Shown: positions 24,939 to 34,286, counted from the first letter of the stretch. The stretch: 64,000 nucleotides of DNA from Comamonas thiooxydans (GCF_000964545.1 NZ_BBVD01000001.1:248001-312000), one strand, 5' to 3'. Program-made: numbers and translations. The notes: a model not told the origin generated them from the letters alone.

Positions 24939-26504
24939 CTAGAGATGGAACACGTCCACCGAACGCTCCAGTGTCCTGGCACTCAGGCGCAGCGATTGCG
25001 CTGCGCTGGTCGACTGCTCCACCAGCGCCGCATTCTGCTGGGTCACTGAGTCGAGTTGGGCCACGGCCTCATTGACCTGGGAGATGCCTATCGACTGCTC
25101 ACGCGTGGCAATGCTGATCTGGTGCACCAGGGAGCCGACCTTGTCCACGGCCTGCACCATGCCGTCTATGGTCTGGCCCGCGGCACGCATGCGCGCATTT
25201 CCGTCATTGATGCCATCGACCGTGCGGTTGATGAGCACGCTGATCTCCTTGGCCGCTTCGGCGCTGCGCTGGGCCAGTGCTCGCACCTCGCCTGCCACCA
25301 CGGCAAAGCCGCGACCCTGCTCGCCGGCCCGCGCCGCTTCCACGGCCGCGTTCAGCGCCAGCAGATTGGTCTGGAAGGCAATGCTCTCGATCACGCCAAT
25401 GATCTCGCTCATGCGGGTGGAGGAGCCGCGGATATGCTCCATGGCCAGTCCCACTTCGCTGATGGCCGCGCCGCTGCGGCTGGCCACCTTGCTGCTCTCG
25501 TCGCTGGCACCGGCCATGAACTGTGCCGTGTCGGCCGTCTGCGACACGGTGCCCGAAATTTCCTCCATCGAGGCCGCCGTCTGCTGCAGGCTGGTGGCCT
25601 GCGACTCGGTACGCCCTGCCAGATCGAAACTGCTCTGGGCGATTTCATGGGCAGTCTGGGCAAAGCCCTGCACCTCGGTACGCACATCGCCCACCACGGC
25701 GCGCAGATTGATCTGAATCTGCTGCAGCCTCAGCATCAGCGCCCCCACGGCACCGCTGTAGCTCTGGCTGCATTCGGTACTCAGATTGCAGGCGGCCACA
25801 TCGGCTGCAAAGCGGCTGGCTTCCTCCAGTCCCGCCACGCAGCGCCGTTGAAAGCGCCACAGCACGAATGCGCCGCCTGCCACCAGGCTTGCAGCACGCC
25901 AGCCCCAGGCAGTTGCACCCTGCCAACCAAGCATATCGGGCAGCATGGCGATCAAGGCCATGATGGCCAGCAACCAGGCCATGCGCGCCACCAGGCCCAC
26001 ATCCTTGCGACCATCCCACCAGCCCATCAGCCCCAGACGGCGCACCGCGCCCGCGCGCAGGCGGAAGCTGGCCTGGGCCTGCTTTTCCTCGTTGCGCATG
26101 CGCGCGTACAGCGCTTCGGCTTCGGCCACTTCGGCGGCCGAAGGCTTGGTACGCACCGACAGATAGCCGCTTGGCTTGCCGCCCTCCATGATGGGCGTGA
26201 CATTGGCGCGCACCCAGTAGTGGTCGCCATTCTTGCGGCGGTTCTTGACCAGTGCCGTCCAGGGATAGCCATGGGCAATGGTGCGCCACATATCCTTGAA
26301 GGCAGCGGCCGGCATGTCGGGGTGGCGAATCAGATTGTGCGGCTGGCCGATCAGCTCTTCGTAGGCATAGCCGCTGACGCGCACGAAGGCCGGGTTGCAA
26401 TGCGTGATCTCGCCCTTGGTGTTGGTGCTGGAGACCAGCAGCTCGTCACCTGGAAAGTCGTAGTTTTGTTGAGATACCGGCAGGTTCAGGCGCATGCTTT
26501 GCAC
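24939..26504 (-). CDS. PAS-containing methyl-accepting chemotaxis protein, Aer-like
   Basis: 521-aa chemoreceptor signalling to CheA/CheW. An N-terminal PAS domain (about 18-120) with TNTKGEITHCNPAFVRVSGY and NRRKNGDHYWVRANV resembles the FAD-binding PAS of Aer, so energy or redox taxis is likely. Two hydrophobic segments lie near 173-215. There is no large periplasmic domain. The C-terminal signalling domain has the conserved hairpin tip around IESIAFQTNLLALNAAVEAA and GFAVVAGEVRALAQRSAEAA. An internal ATG three codons on (MRLNLPV) could be the start. Methylation helices are Ala/Gln/Ser-rich. No che genes are nearby. Confidence 0.88.
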   Translation of the reverse strand: MQSMRLNLPVSQQNYDFPGDELLVSSTNTKGEITHCNPAFVRVSGYAYEELIGQPHNLIRHPDMPAAAFKDMWRTIAHGYPWTALVKNRRKNGDHYWVRANVTPIMEGGKPSGYLSVRTKPSAAEVAEAEALYARMRNEEKQAQASFRLRAGAVRRLGLMGWWDGRKDVGLVARMAWLLAIMALIAMLPDMLGWQGATAWGWRAASLVAGGAFVLWRFQRRCVAGLEEASRFAADVAACNLSTECSQSYSGAVGALMLRLQQIQINLRAVVGDVRTEVQGFAQTAHEIAQSSFDLAGRTESQATSLQQTAASMEEISGTVSQTADTAQFMAGASDESSKVASRSGAAISEVGLAMEHIRGSSTRMSEIIGVIESIAFQTNLLALNAAVEAARAGEQGRGFAVVAGEVRALAQRSAEAAKEISVLINRTVDGINDGNARMRAAGQTIDGMVQAVDKVGSLVHQISIATREQSIGISQVNEAVAQLDSVTQQNAALVEQSTSAAQSLRLSARTLERSVDVFHL

Positions 26505-26632
26505 TCCTCCAATAAGCCTGTTTAGTTTTTGTTCGAGAGTGAGCGATCAGGCATCCCGTCGACAGCTGGTTAACCAGATACACAAATTCACACTTGGATC
26601 ATCGCACAGTGATGATTCCCGAGCCCCCAGGC

Positions 26633-27907
26633 TCAGAACAGAGATGCGGTATAGGGATCCGAATGCTTGACCGAGGTCAAACCATGAGGTCTGAGCAGCA
26701 GTTCGCGAGCCGCAGGATCGTGGGCGCTGGCCTGCCAGAGCTGCTCGGCAATCAGGCCCGAGACCTTGACCCCAAGCAGCCTGATGCGCTTGCCAAGCGG
26801 CACGCGCTTGAGGCATTGGCCCGCGGCCAGGCGGATGGCCGCCGCATCCTGTATCGGCAGGTTCAGGGTCTGGTCCCGCGTGGCAATCCTGAAATCGTCA
26901 TAGCGCAGCTTGATGCCCACGGTGCGCCCCACATAGCCCTTGCGCTGCAGATCCTCGGCCAGACGCTCGCACAGGTCCGTGAAGATCGCGCCCAGTTCGA
27001 CCTTGTCGCGCACGGCATGCAGATCGCGCTCGAAGGTGGTCTCGCGACTCATGGACACCGGCTCGCTCTCGGTCACCACGGCGCGTTCGTCCCGCCCCCA
27101 TGCCGACTCGTGCAGCCAGTGGCCATAGCTTTTGCCAAACCAGTGCAGCAGCTGCGGCAGGCTTTGCGCGGCCAGGTCGCCAATGGTTTCTATGCCCAGG
27201 CTCTTGAGCTTGGCATCGGCCTTGGGTCCTATGCCGTTGACCTTGCGGCAGGCCAGCGGCCAGATCCGGCTTTGCAGATCTTCGGGCTGGACGATGGAGA
27301 TGCCGTTGGGCTTGTTGAACTCGCTGGCCATCTTGGCCAGCAGCTTGTTGGGCGCCACGCCGACCGAGCAGGTCAGGCCCGTGGCGTCGAAGATGGATTT
27401 CTGGATCAGCCGGGCCAGCACGCGTCCGCCTTCGCGCTGGCCGCCGGGCACGTCGGTGAAGTCGATGTAGACCTCGTCCACGCCGCGGTTCTCCATCAGC
27501 GGAGCAATCGACACGATGATCTCTTTGAAGGCCCGGGAAAAGCGCCTGTACTCGGTAAAGTCCACGGGCAGAAGAATCGCCTGCGGGCACAGCCTGGCGG
27601 CCTTCATCATGCCCATGGCCGAGCCCACGCCGAACTGCCGCGCCGGATAGGTGGCCGTGGTGATCACGCCGCGCCCCGTGTAATCGCGCAGCAGCGGAAA
27701 GTCCGCCACCGGGATCTCGGACAACGGCCGCCCCGCATGGCGCGCCAGCAGCTCCTCGTCAAAGCTGCGCCGCCCGCCACCGATCACCACCGGCAGCCCC
27801 TTGAGCTGCGGGTAGCGCAGCAGCTCCACGGAGGCGTAGAACGCATCCATGTCCAGATGCGCGATGCGCCTGGGCCGGGAATCGGGGCTGGTGGGAAGAT
27901 CGCTCAC
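26633..27907 (-). CDS. dinB: DNA polymerase IV
   Basis: Error-prone Y-family polymerase for translesion synthesis. Product about 424 aa from the GTG at 27907 (SDLPTSPDSRPRRIAHLDMDAFYASVE); a GTG at 27970 would add 21 residues, and both starts lack a strong ribosome-binding site. Palm acidic residues are in LDMDAFYASVE and VDEVYIDF. Helix-hairpin-helix elements (VNGIGPKADAKLKSLGIETIGDLA) and a little-finger domain follow. The C-terminus HSDPYTASLF does not carry an obvious QLxLF clamp motif. No LexA box (CTGT-N8-ACAG) was found upstream. Confidence 0.92.
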   Translation of the reverse strand: MSDLPTSPDSRPRRIAHLDMDAFYASVELLRYPQLKGLPVVIGGGRRSFDEELLARHAGRPLSEIPVADFPLLRDYTGRGVITTATYPARQFGVGSAMGMMKAARLCPQAILLPVDFTEYRRFSRAFKEIIVSIAPLMENRGVDEVYIDFTDVPGGQREGGRVLARLIQKSIFDATGLTCSVGVAPNKLLAKMASEFNKPNGISIVQPEDLQSRIWPLACRKVNGIGPKADAKLKSLGIETIGDLAAQSLPQLLHWFGKSYGHWLHESAWGRDERAVVTESEPVSMSRETTFERDLHAVRDKVELGAIFTDLCERLAEDLQRKGYVGRTVGIKLRYDDFRIATRDQTLNLPIQDAAAIRLAAGQCLKRVPLGKRIRLLGVKVSGLIAEQLWQASAHDPAARELLLRPHGLTSVKHSDPYTASLF

Positions 27908-28053
27908 AGTGCCGATTTTGCCTGCGCTGGCAAGAGACGGCAGCCATGCATTAAACAAGCACACACGCACCTGAAAACAGCAAGCAGCGGCATGACCTCA
28001 TGCCCTGCATCCTTCCCCCCTCCCGCACAGAGAAGAGGAAGACTCAAACCGCC

Positions 28054-29574
28054 TCAGGACGAAACCTTGCCCTGCTTGATGTCTTCGAGCTCGTCAAAGC
28101 GCATATCGGCATAGCTGACCCAGGTCTTGCGCTTGACCAGCCAGTAACCCAGCCAGAACAGCAGGAACAGCGGAATGCCCAGATAGGTCGAGACCACGCC
28201 GCCCCAATCGATGCGATCTTCCAGGAAGGCCTGGTAGTTCTGGCCCAGCGTCACCACCAGACACAGCACAAAGGCAAAGATGGGACCGAAGGGGAAGGCG
28301 CCGGCCTTGTAGGGCAGCAGGCCCACATCGTGGCCGTGCATGACATAGCCGCGACGGAAGCGGTAGTGGCTGACGGCAATGCCCAGCCAGACGATGAACT
28401 CCGTCATGCCGGCCAGATTCAGCAGCCAGATATAGACGGCCTGCGGGCTGTAGAGCGAGGAAAACAGACACAGGCTGGCGACCAGCGTGCTGCCGATCAA
28501 GGCCACCAGCGGCACGCCGTTCTGGGTCAGCCGGGAGAAGATGCGCGGCGCATTGCCCTCGGTCGCCATGTTGTAGAGCATGCGCGTGGCCGCATACATG
28601 CCGGAGTTGCCGGCCGACAGCACCGAGGTCAGGATCACCGCATTCATCACCGTGGCCGCCGACAGCAGGCCTGCGTGCTGGAACACCAGCGTGAACGGGC
28701 TCACGGCGATATCCGCCACATCGGTACGCAGCAGCTGCGGATCGGTATAGGGAATCAGAAAGCCGATGACGACAATGGCCAGCACATAGAACAGCAGGAT
28801 GCGCCAGAACACCTGACGAATCGCACGCGGCACGTTCTCGCGCGGATTCTCGGATTCGCCTGCCGCAACGCCCACCAGCTCCGTGCCCTGGAAGGAATAG
28901 GCCACGATCATGGCCACGCCCACAAAGGTCGCGAAATTGCCGACGAATGGCGCATCGCCCGTGGTCCAGTTCTCGAAGCCGGGTACATGGCCGTTGCTGA
29001 TGATGCCGAACAGAATCAGCACGCCGGTGATCAGAAAGGCCACCACGGCCAGCACCTTGATCAGCGCGAACCAGTACTCGGCCTCGGCAAAGCCGCGCGC
29101 GGAAAACGCGTTCAGCCCCACCATCAGCAGCAGGAACAGGCCGCTCCAGATGATGCCTGGCACATCGGGAAACCAGTAGGCCATGACCAGTTGCGAGGCC
29201 ACCAGGTCCACCGCCACCACCACAGCCCAACTGAACCAGAAGTTCCAGCCCAGCGCAAAGCCGAAGCCGCGATCCACATAGCGCGAGGCATAGGTAGAGA
29301 AAGAGCCGGCCACAGGCATGAAGGCGGCCAGCTCGCCCAGGCTGGTCATGATGTAGTACACCATGATGCCTATGAGCAGATAGGTGAGCACGGCACCACC
29401 AGGGCCGATCTGGGCGATGGCCGAGCCTGAGGCCACGAACAGGCCCGTTCCGATGGCGCCGCCAATGGCAATCATGCTCAGGTGGCGCTGCTTGAGCACC
29501 CGGTGCAAGCGGGGCTGGTTATCGTCACCATCACCAGTCGGCGCGAGCTGCTGGCTTGAGTTGGGTTGGGACAT
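28054..29574 (-). CDS. Amino-acid permease, LysP-like (APC superfamily)
   Basis: 506-aa inner-membrane proton-coupled amino-acid transporter with about 12 hydrophobic helices. The AAT-family start RHLSMIAIGGAIGTGLFVASG (about 27-47) and the GTELVGVAAGESENPRENVPRAIRQV loop are present. SGNSGMY and the C-terminal KRKTWVSYADMRFDELED part suggest the lysine-specific LysP branch; substrate remains an inference. The ATG at 29574 is favoured over upstream in-frame starts. It has a long leader and stands back to back with the glycine-riboswitch operon. Confidence 0.82.
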   Translation of the reverse strand: MSQPNSSQQLAPTGDGDDNQPRLHRVLKQRHLSMIAIGGAIGTGLFVASGSAIAQIGPGGAVLTYLLIGIMVYYIMTSLGELAAFMPVAGSFSTYASRYVDRGFGFALGWNFWFSWAVVVAVDLVASQLVMAYWFPDVPGIIWSGLFLLLMVGLNAFSARGFAEAEYWFALIKVLAVVAFLITGVLILFGIISNGHVPGFENWTTGDAPFVGNFATFVGVAMIVAYSFQGTELVGVAAGESENPRENVPRAIRQVFWRILLFYVLAIVVIGFLIPYTDPQLLRTDVADIAVSPFTLVFQHAGLLSAATVMNAVILTSVLSAGNSGMYAATRMLYNMATEGNAPRIFSRLTQNGVPLVALIGSTLVASLCLFSSLYSPQAVYIWLLNLAGMTEFIVWLGIAVSHYRFRRGYVMHGHDVGLLPYKAGAFPFGPIFAFVLCLVVTLGQNYQAFLEDRIDWGGVVSTYLGIPLFLLFWLGYWLVKRKTWVSYADMRFDELEDIKQGKVSS

Positions 29575-29651
29575 AAATGTCTTGTTGTAATGGTTTGCGC
29601 CCATCCGGACAAAACACCCAACCATCCCGCAGGCGCTGCGACAGGCAACGC

Positions 29652-29674
29652 AAAAAGGCGACCATGACGGTCGC
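29652..29674 (-). terminator. Leader terminator ahead of the LysP-like gene
   Basis: GCGACC/GGTCGC (29658-29663 with 29669-29674) with a 5-nt loop, then T5 on the minus strand. It ends about 80 nt before the ATG, so it lies in the leader of the gene and may act as an attenuator. No alternative pairing was identified. Confidence 0.5.
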
Positions 29675-29904
29675 GGGCAACAAGGACAAAGGAACGAAGC
29701 CATGACAGCAGAACGCCATGGCGGATAGGCCAGTTGCATCCTGAATCGGCAGCCACCCCAGTCGGGCGCTTCAATGGCAAAGCGGTGATATCGCCGGGCC
29801 CATTGACAGGCAAAGACGATATTTTGCCCAAATCCACCGCCGACCATGACCCGCCATGCCAATGCAGGGGCTGACTCTGGGGCTGCTCGGTGGCACTTGA
29901 CAGC

Positions 29905-29960
29905 GTCTATCGCTATGAATTTAGAAGCACACTGCGCTTTAATAAATTCATTTTCATAGA
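29905..29960. repeat. Degenerate dispersed intergenic repeat
   Basis: TAGAAGCACACTGCGCTTTA followed by ATTCATTTTCATAGAC. Same general layout as the copy at 33260. Confidence 0.35.
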
Positions 29961-30121
29961 CAAACAATCAATATTTCATTGAAGGATAAGCGGCAAGCGC
30001 TATCAAATAGCGTGAACCCGACATGAGCAGCCATGGCTGGGCCCTGGCGCAGAAGTCTAGAAAACCCGTATATCCAGGCGCCGCCATTCTTCCTACATTC
30101 GCCACAGGCTCTCAGCCCGGT

Positions 30122-30326
30122 GATGCCGAGAGAGACTGCAGCGCAAACTTGGCGCATGCAGCGCCGAAGGAGCAACCGCCCCGGAAACTCTCAGGCCAAA
30201 GGATCGGCATCGCTTTCACACACTCTGAAGAATGTCCGGACGTCATCGTCCGCCGGGCATACCGAAGGAGCAAGCGAGCAGCGCCGCAAGGCCCTGCCTC
30301 GTGAATCTCTCAGGTCCAGAACAGAG
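30122..30326 (+). ncRNA. Tandem glycine riboswitch
   Basis: Two glycine aptamers in a row, each with the hallmark CCGAAGGAGCAA and CTCTCAGG segments. Aptamer 1 spans 30122-30211 and is closed by GATGCCGA/TCGGCATC. Aptamer 2 spans 30223-30326 and is closed by CTCTG/CAGAG. They are followed by a TGCGCA-TGT-TGCGCA hairpin (30338-30352) and the dehydrogenase ATG at 30388. No T-run is seen after the aptamers, so control may act on translation. This element normally switches genes on in excess glycine. Confidence 0.95.
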
Positions 30327-30387
30327 GGGGCGTCCGCTGCGCATGTTGCGCACGGGCTCCACCCTTGACGTTTCTGGAATCTGAATC

Positions 30388-31656
30388 ATGAAGACAATCG
30401 CCGTCATCGGCGGTGGCATCACGGGCGTGACCACCGCCTACGCCCTCGCACGCCGCGGATTTTCCGTCACCCTGTTCGAGAAGCAGCGCTATGCCGCCAT
30501 GGAAACCTCGTTCGCCAATGGCGGCCAGCTCTCGGCCTCGAACGCCGAGGTCTGGACCCATTGGTCCACCATCGTCAAGGGCCTCAAGTGGATGCTCAAG
30601 AGCGATGCTCCGCTGCTGCTCAACCCCAGGCCCAGCTGGCACAAGATTTCCTGGTTCTGCCAGTTTCTCGCTGCCATCCCCCATTACGAGAAAAACACCG
30701 TGGAAACCGCCAGGCTGGCGATTGCGGCACGCGAGCACCTGTTTGACTGGGCGGCCAGCGAAGGCATTGACTTCGATCTGAAGCAAAAAGGCATCTTGCA
30801 TATCTACCGCGACCGAGCAGGCTTTGAACATGCGGGCAAGGTTTCCCGGTTGCTGGCCAAAGGCGGCCTGGAGCGCTGCGCCGTGACACCGCAGGAGATG
30901 CGCTCCATAGAGCCGACCCTGTCCGGAACCTTCTATGGCGGCTACTTCACCGAGAGCGACTCCACGGGCGACATCCACAAGTTCACCAGCGGCCTGGCTG
31001 CCGCCTGCGAACGACTGGGCGTGCAATGCCGCTACGGCCAGGAAATCATGTCGGTGAACAGCAACGGCAAGCAGGCCAGCGTGACCGTGCGCCTGGGTCT
31101 GGAAACCGAGACCTCGACTTTCGACGCCATGGTGGTCTGCGCAGGCACGGCCAGCCGCGCCCTGGCCGCCCAGCTCGGCGACAGCGTCAACATCTATCCG
31201 GTCAAGGGCTATTCCATCACGGTCAATCTGGCGGACGAAGCCAGCCGCGCCGCAGCCCCTGTGGTGAGTCTGCTGGACGACGAGACCAAGCTGGTCACCA
31301 GCCGCCTCGGCGACGATCGCTTCCGAGTTGCCGGTACGGCGGAGTTCAACGGCTTCAACAAGGACATCCGCGCCGACCGCATCCGCCCACTCATCGAATG
31401 GGTGCAGCAATGCTTCCCCGGCGTCAGCACGCGCAGCGTCGTGCCCTGGGCCGGTCTGCGCCCCATGATGCCGGACATGCTGCCGCGCGTGGGCCCTGGC
31501 AACAAGCCCTGCGTGTTCTACAACACCGGCCACGGCCATCTGGGCTGGACCTTGTCGGCTGTCACCGCCGACATGGTCGGCGACCTCGTGCTGCAGTCCA
31601 TGGGCCGCGCCAGCAGACAGCCCCGACCGGCCACGCTGAGCACCGCCAGCGCCTGA
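30388..31656 (+). CDS. dadA: FAD-dependent D-amino-acid dehydrogenase (DadA-like)
   Basis: 422-aa DAO-family flavoenzyme. Start: dinucleotide-binding VIGGGITGVTTAYALARRGFSV (about 6-27), then ETSFANGGQLS like the DadA segment ETSAANAGQIS. Near the C-terminus WAGLRPMMPD and NTGHGHLGWT are typical of the family. It oxidises D-amino acids to keto acids and ammonia, passing electrons to the respiratory chain. Because a glycine riboswitch controls it, glycine itself or D-alanine/D-serine linked to glycine pools may be the substrate (inference). It is first in an operon with the downstream permease. Confidence 0.88.
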   Translation: MKTIAVIGGGITGVTTAYALARRGFSVTLFEKQRYAAMETSFANGGQLSASNAEVWTHWSTIVKGLKWMLKSDAPLLLNPRPSWHKISWFCQFLAAIPHYEKNTVETARLAIAAREHLFDWAASEGIDFDLKQKGILHIYRDRAGFEHAGKVSRLLAKGGLERCAVTPQEMRSIEPTLSGTFYGGYFTESDSTGDIHKFTSGLAAACERLGVQCRYGQEIMSVNSNGKQASVTVRLGLETETSTFDAMVVCAGTASRALAAQLGDSVNIYPVKGYSITVNLADEASRAAAPVVSLLDDETKLVTSRLGDDRFRVAGTAEFNGFNKDIRADRIRPLIEWVQQCFPGVSTRSVVPWAGLRPMMPDMLPRVGPGNKPCVFYNTGHGHLGWTLSAVTADMVGDLVLQSMGRASRQPRPATLSTASA

Positions 31657-31687
31657 CCACGACCTGAAAACCTCATCAACAAGCCAG

Positions 31688-31731
31688 ACACGGTAGCCGC
31701 AGCGCCCCGTGAGGGGCAGCTGTTGCCGTGT
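31688..31731 (+). other. Hairpin between dadA and permease genes
   Basis: Nested stems ACACGG/CCGTGT (31688-31693 with 31726-31731) and GCCCC-GTGA-GGGGC (31704-31717), the latter with a GNRA-type loop. It has no T-run and may set relative expression of the two genes. Confidence 0.45.
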
Positions 31732-31756
31732 GAATGGCAAAACGGAGACATACAAC

Positions 31757-33187
31757 ATGAGTCGAAATCATCCAAGCGCAGCCGGGGAGTCGCTGCAGCA
31801 GACAGGGGAGCTGGAGCGCGGCCTCAAGGACCGGCACATCCAGCTGATCGCCCTGGGCGGCGCCATTGGCGTGGGCCTGTTCCTGGGCTCGGCCAAGGCA
31901 ATCCACAAGGCCGGGCCGCTGCTGCTGGTCAGCTACGCCATCGCGGGGCTGGCCATCTTCTTCATCATGCGGGCACTGGGCGAGTTGCTGGTGCACCGCC
32001 CGGTGGCCGGCTCTTTTGCCACCTATGCCGAAACCTATGTCAGCCCCTGGGCCGGATTCGTCACCGGCTGGACCTACTGGTTCACCTGGGTGGTGACGGG
32101 CATGGCCGAGCTCACGGCCATAGGCATCTACACCCATTACTGGTTTCCCGCCATTCCGCAATGGGTTCCGGCGCTCGCCACCCTGGCCGTGCTGCTGGGC
32201 GTGAATCTGATTGCGGTCAAGGTCTTCGGCGAGCTGGAATTCTGGTTCGCGCTGATCAAGGTCGTGACCATTGTTGCCACGCTGGTGCTGGGCGTGGCCA
32301 TCATCACCACGGGCTGGGGACCGCTGGGCCAGACGGCAAGCTTCACCAACCTATGGTCGCATGGAGGCTTTGCCCCCGTGGGCATGGTGGGCGTGGTCTT
32401 CACCTTGCAGATAGCCTGCTTTGCCTATACCGGCGTGGAATTGATAGGCGTGACAGCCGGTGAAGCCGAGTCGCCCGAGAAAGTGCTGCCCCGTGCCACC
32501 AACAGCATCGTCTACCGCATTCTGATCTTCTATATCGGCGCCCTGATCGTCATCATGTCGCTGGTGCCCTGGAACGAGCTCAGCCCCGACATGAGCCCCT
32601 TCGTCCATGTCTTCGACAAGCTGGGCATTCCCGCCGCTGCCGGCATCATCAACTTCGTGGTCATCACCGCCGCAGCCTCTTCGTGCAACAGCGGCATCTT
32701 CAGCACGGGCCGCATGCTCTATACGCTGGCGCAATTCAAACAGGCGCCCGCCCGCCTGGGCAAGGTCAATTCACGCCATGTGCCGGCCGCCGGCATTTTG
32801 ATCTCTGCAGCCTTCATGCTGGTCGGCGTGGTGCTGAACTATCTGGTGCCCGAGGAAGCCTTCATCTACGTGACCAGCATTGCCACCATAGGCGCCGTCT
32901 GGACCTGGGGGATCATCGTCTTCTCCCATCTGCGCTATCGCCGCGCCGTCAGGCTGGGTCATGCCGCAGCCGTGGCCTACCGCATGCCCGGCGCGCCGTT
33001 CACCAACTGGTTTGTGCTGGCCTTTCTGGCCGTGGTGCTGGTCTGCCTGTCGCTGGATGCCAGCACCCGCGTGGCGCTCTATATCGCGCCCCTGTGGTTT
33101 GCGCTGCTGACGATCGGCTACCGGCTCTACGCGGTCAAGCCCGAGCAGCGCCAAAGCCTGGCGCAAGCGCAGCAGCAAGCCGCCTGA
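31757..33187 (+). CDS. Amino-acid permease, CycA/GABA-permease-like (APC superfamily)
   Basis: 476-aa transporter with about 12 helices. Family start LKDRHIQLIALGGAIGVGLFLGSAKAI (about 20-46), then the ELIGVTAGEAESPEKVLPRATN loop and SSCNSGIFSTGRML. It is close to the D-serine/D-alanine/glycine permease CycA and proline-specific ProY. The ATG at 31757 has GGAG 9-10 bp upstream. Its position behind a glycine riboswitch and a D-amino-acid dehydrogenase favours uptake of glycine or small D-amino acids. Confidence 0.82.
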   Translation: MSRNHPSAAGESLQQTGELERGLKDRHIQLIALGGAIGVGLFLGSAKAIHKAGPLLLVSYAIAGLAIFFIMRALGELLVHRPVAGSFATYAETYVSPWAGFVTGWTYWFTWVVTGMAELTAIGIYTHYWFPAIPQWVPALATLAVLLGVNLIAVKVFGELEFWFALIKVVTIVATLVLGVAIITTGWGPLGQTASFTNLWSHGGFAPVGMVGVVFTLQIACFAYTGVELIGVTAGEAESPEKVLPRATNSIVYRILIFYIGALIVIMSLVPWNELSPDMSPFVHVFDKLGIPAAAGIINFVVITAAASSCNSGIFSTGRMLYTLAQFKQAPARLGKVNSRHVPAAGILISAAFMLVGVVLNYLVPEEAFIYVTSIATIGAVWTWGIIVFSHLRYRRAVRLGHAAAVAYRMPGAPFTNWFVLAFLAVVLVCLSLDASTRVALYIAPLWFALLTIGYRLYAVKPEQRQSLAQAQQQAA

Positions 33188-33199
33188 GGCTCAGCACAG

Positions 33200-33250
33200 C
33201 CGCGCTGTCGATGCCCTGGCTGTAGCCAGCTGAGACCGCGACAGCCGCGG
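33200..33250. terminator. Cruciform between convergent genes
   Basis: Outer stem 33200-33210 with 33239-33250 (one bulge) and inner TGGCT/AGCCA. No T-run. It lies just after the permease stop. Confidence 0.45.
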
Positions 33251-33257
33251 CGGCACG

Positions 33258-33312
33258 CTATTGATTCAGAAGCTTCTTGCGCTTTTTCATAGTTCATTTC
33301 AAAGACTTTTAG
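33258..33312. repeat. Degenerate dispersed intergenic repeat
   Basis: CTATTGATTCAGAAGCTTCT with GCGCTTTTTCATAGTTCATT after it, in a gene-free gap. Confidence 0.4.
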
Positions 33313-33353
33313 TTTTGAAAACGAACACTGGCAAGCGTGGGAAGCTCTTGAAA

Positions 33354-34286
33354 TCAGAGCTGCAGACAGATCAGCACCAGGCCCAGCATCATCAGCGCCA
33401 TGCCCAACTTTTCTGTCAATGAGAGCTTCTCGCTGAACACCTTGCGCGAGACGATATAGCTGAACCCCACCTCCACCATGCCCAGGGTGCGCACGGCGGC
33501 CGCCCCCTGCATGGCATAGGCGGTGAACCAGGCCAGCGAGGCCGCAGCGCCCATGCTGCCGGCCAGCAGCGAGATGCGCCAGGCCTTGAAGATGGGGCGC
33601 AGGCCCTGTTCATGGGTTCTGGCAATCCAGGCGCTCATGACGACGGACTGCATGGTCTGCGCGATCAGCACGCCCCAGGCCCCCGACAACCAGGGCGAGC
33701 TCACTCCCAGTGTTGCGATCTCGACCGCGCCACCGCGAAAGCCCACCGTGGCCAGCGCAAAACAGGCGCCGCAGATCAGCCCGTAGACCGAGGATTTGCT
33801 GGTCCAGGCCGAGAGCGTGAACAGTTGCCCGCGCGGCGGCAGCGACAGCATCAGCACGCCCACGGTGGCAAGAACCATGGCCAGCAGCGCCAGCCGGGTC
33901 GGCAGCTCATGCAGGAACATGGCGGCAAACAGGGCCACCTGCAGAACCTCGGTCTTGGACAGCGTGACCGCCACGGCAAAGTTGCGCTCCTTCATAGCCA
34001 TGAGCAAGGCAGCCGTGGCCGCAACCTGAAAGAAGGCACCAAGTGCGATCCAGCCCAGATAGGCGGCGCTGAACTTCGGCAGCACCTGGGACGGATCGCC
34101 CAGACCATACAGCGCCAGCAGATAGATGGCGGCAAACGGCAAGCCGTAGAGAAAGCGCACCAGCGTGGCTGGCAAGGTGCCGACCTGCGCCGTCAGCGAG
34201 CGCTGGGCCGTGTTGCGCACCGTCTGCGCCGCCGCCGCAAACAGCACCACTCCCACCCACAAATATTCCATTCCTATGCCCGGCAT
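33354..34286 (-). CDS. EamA/DMT family transporter
   Basis: 310-aa integral membrane protein with about ten hydrophobic helices in two homologous halves. The first half contains RNTAQRSLTAQVGTLPATLVRFLYGLP and the second SLAWFTAYAMQGAAAVRTLGMVEVGFSYIVSRKVFSEKL. It belongs to the drug/metabolite transporter superfamily; substrate unknown. It may start at 34286 or at the ATG at 34271 (MEYLWVG). It is convergent with the permease gene and divergent from nhaA. Confidence 0.8.
   Translation of the reverse strand: MPGIGMEYLWVGVVLFAAAAQTVRNTAQRSLTAQVGTLPATLVRFLYGLPFAAIYLLALYGLGDPSQVLPKFSAAYLGWIALGAFFQVAATAALLMAMKERNFAVAVTLSKTEVLQVALFAAMFLHELPTRLALLAMVLATVGVLMLSLPPRGQLFTLSAWTSKSSVYGLICGACFALATVGFRGGAVEIATLGVSSPWLSGAWGVLIAQTMQSVVMSAWIARTHEQGLRPIFKAWRISLLAGSMGAAASLAWFTAYAMQGAAAVRTLGMVEVGFSYIVSRKVFSEKLSLTEKLGMALMMLGLVLICLQL

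Larger units (their letters stand above)
29575..30121. promoter_or_regulatory. Divergent regulatory region between the LysP-like gene and the glycine riboswitch
   Basis: No gene supported. On the minus side there is a leader hairpin followed by T5 (29652-29674). An AT-rich block at about 29925-29995 is a good place for promoters of either operon; on the minus strand TTGTTT and TATTAA 17 bp apart is a weak candidate. A degenerate dispersed repeat is at about 29905-29960. Confidence 0.4.

Noticed and set aside
27908..28053. LexA box ahead of dinB
   Set aside because: No CTGT-N8-ACAG pattern on either strand in the gap.
28000..29430. 476-residue open frame opposite the LysP-like permease
   Set aside because: Reverse complement of a membrane protein gene, giving a His/Gln-rich artefact. 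The permease has clear family motifs.
29675..29990. Lysine riboswitch ahead of the LysP-like gene
   Set aside because: The leader is long enough but I could not find the conserved lysine aptamer core.
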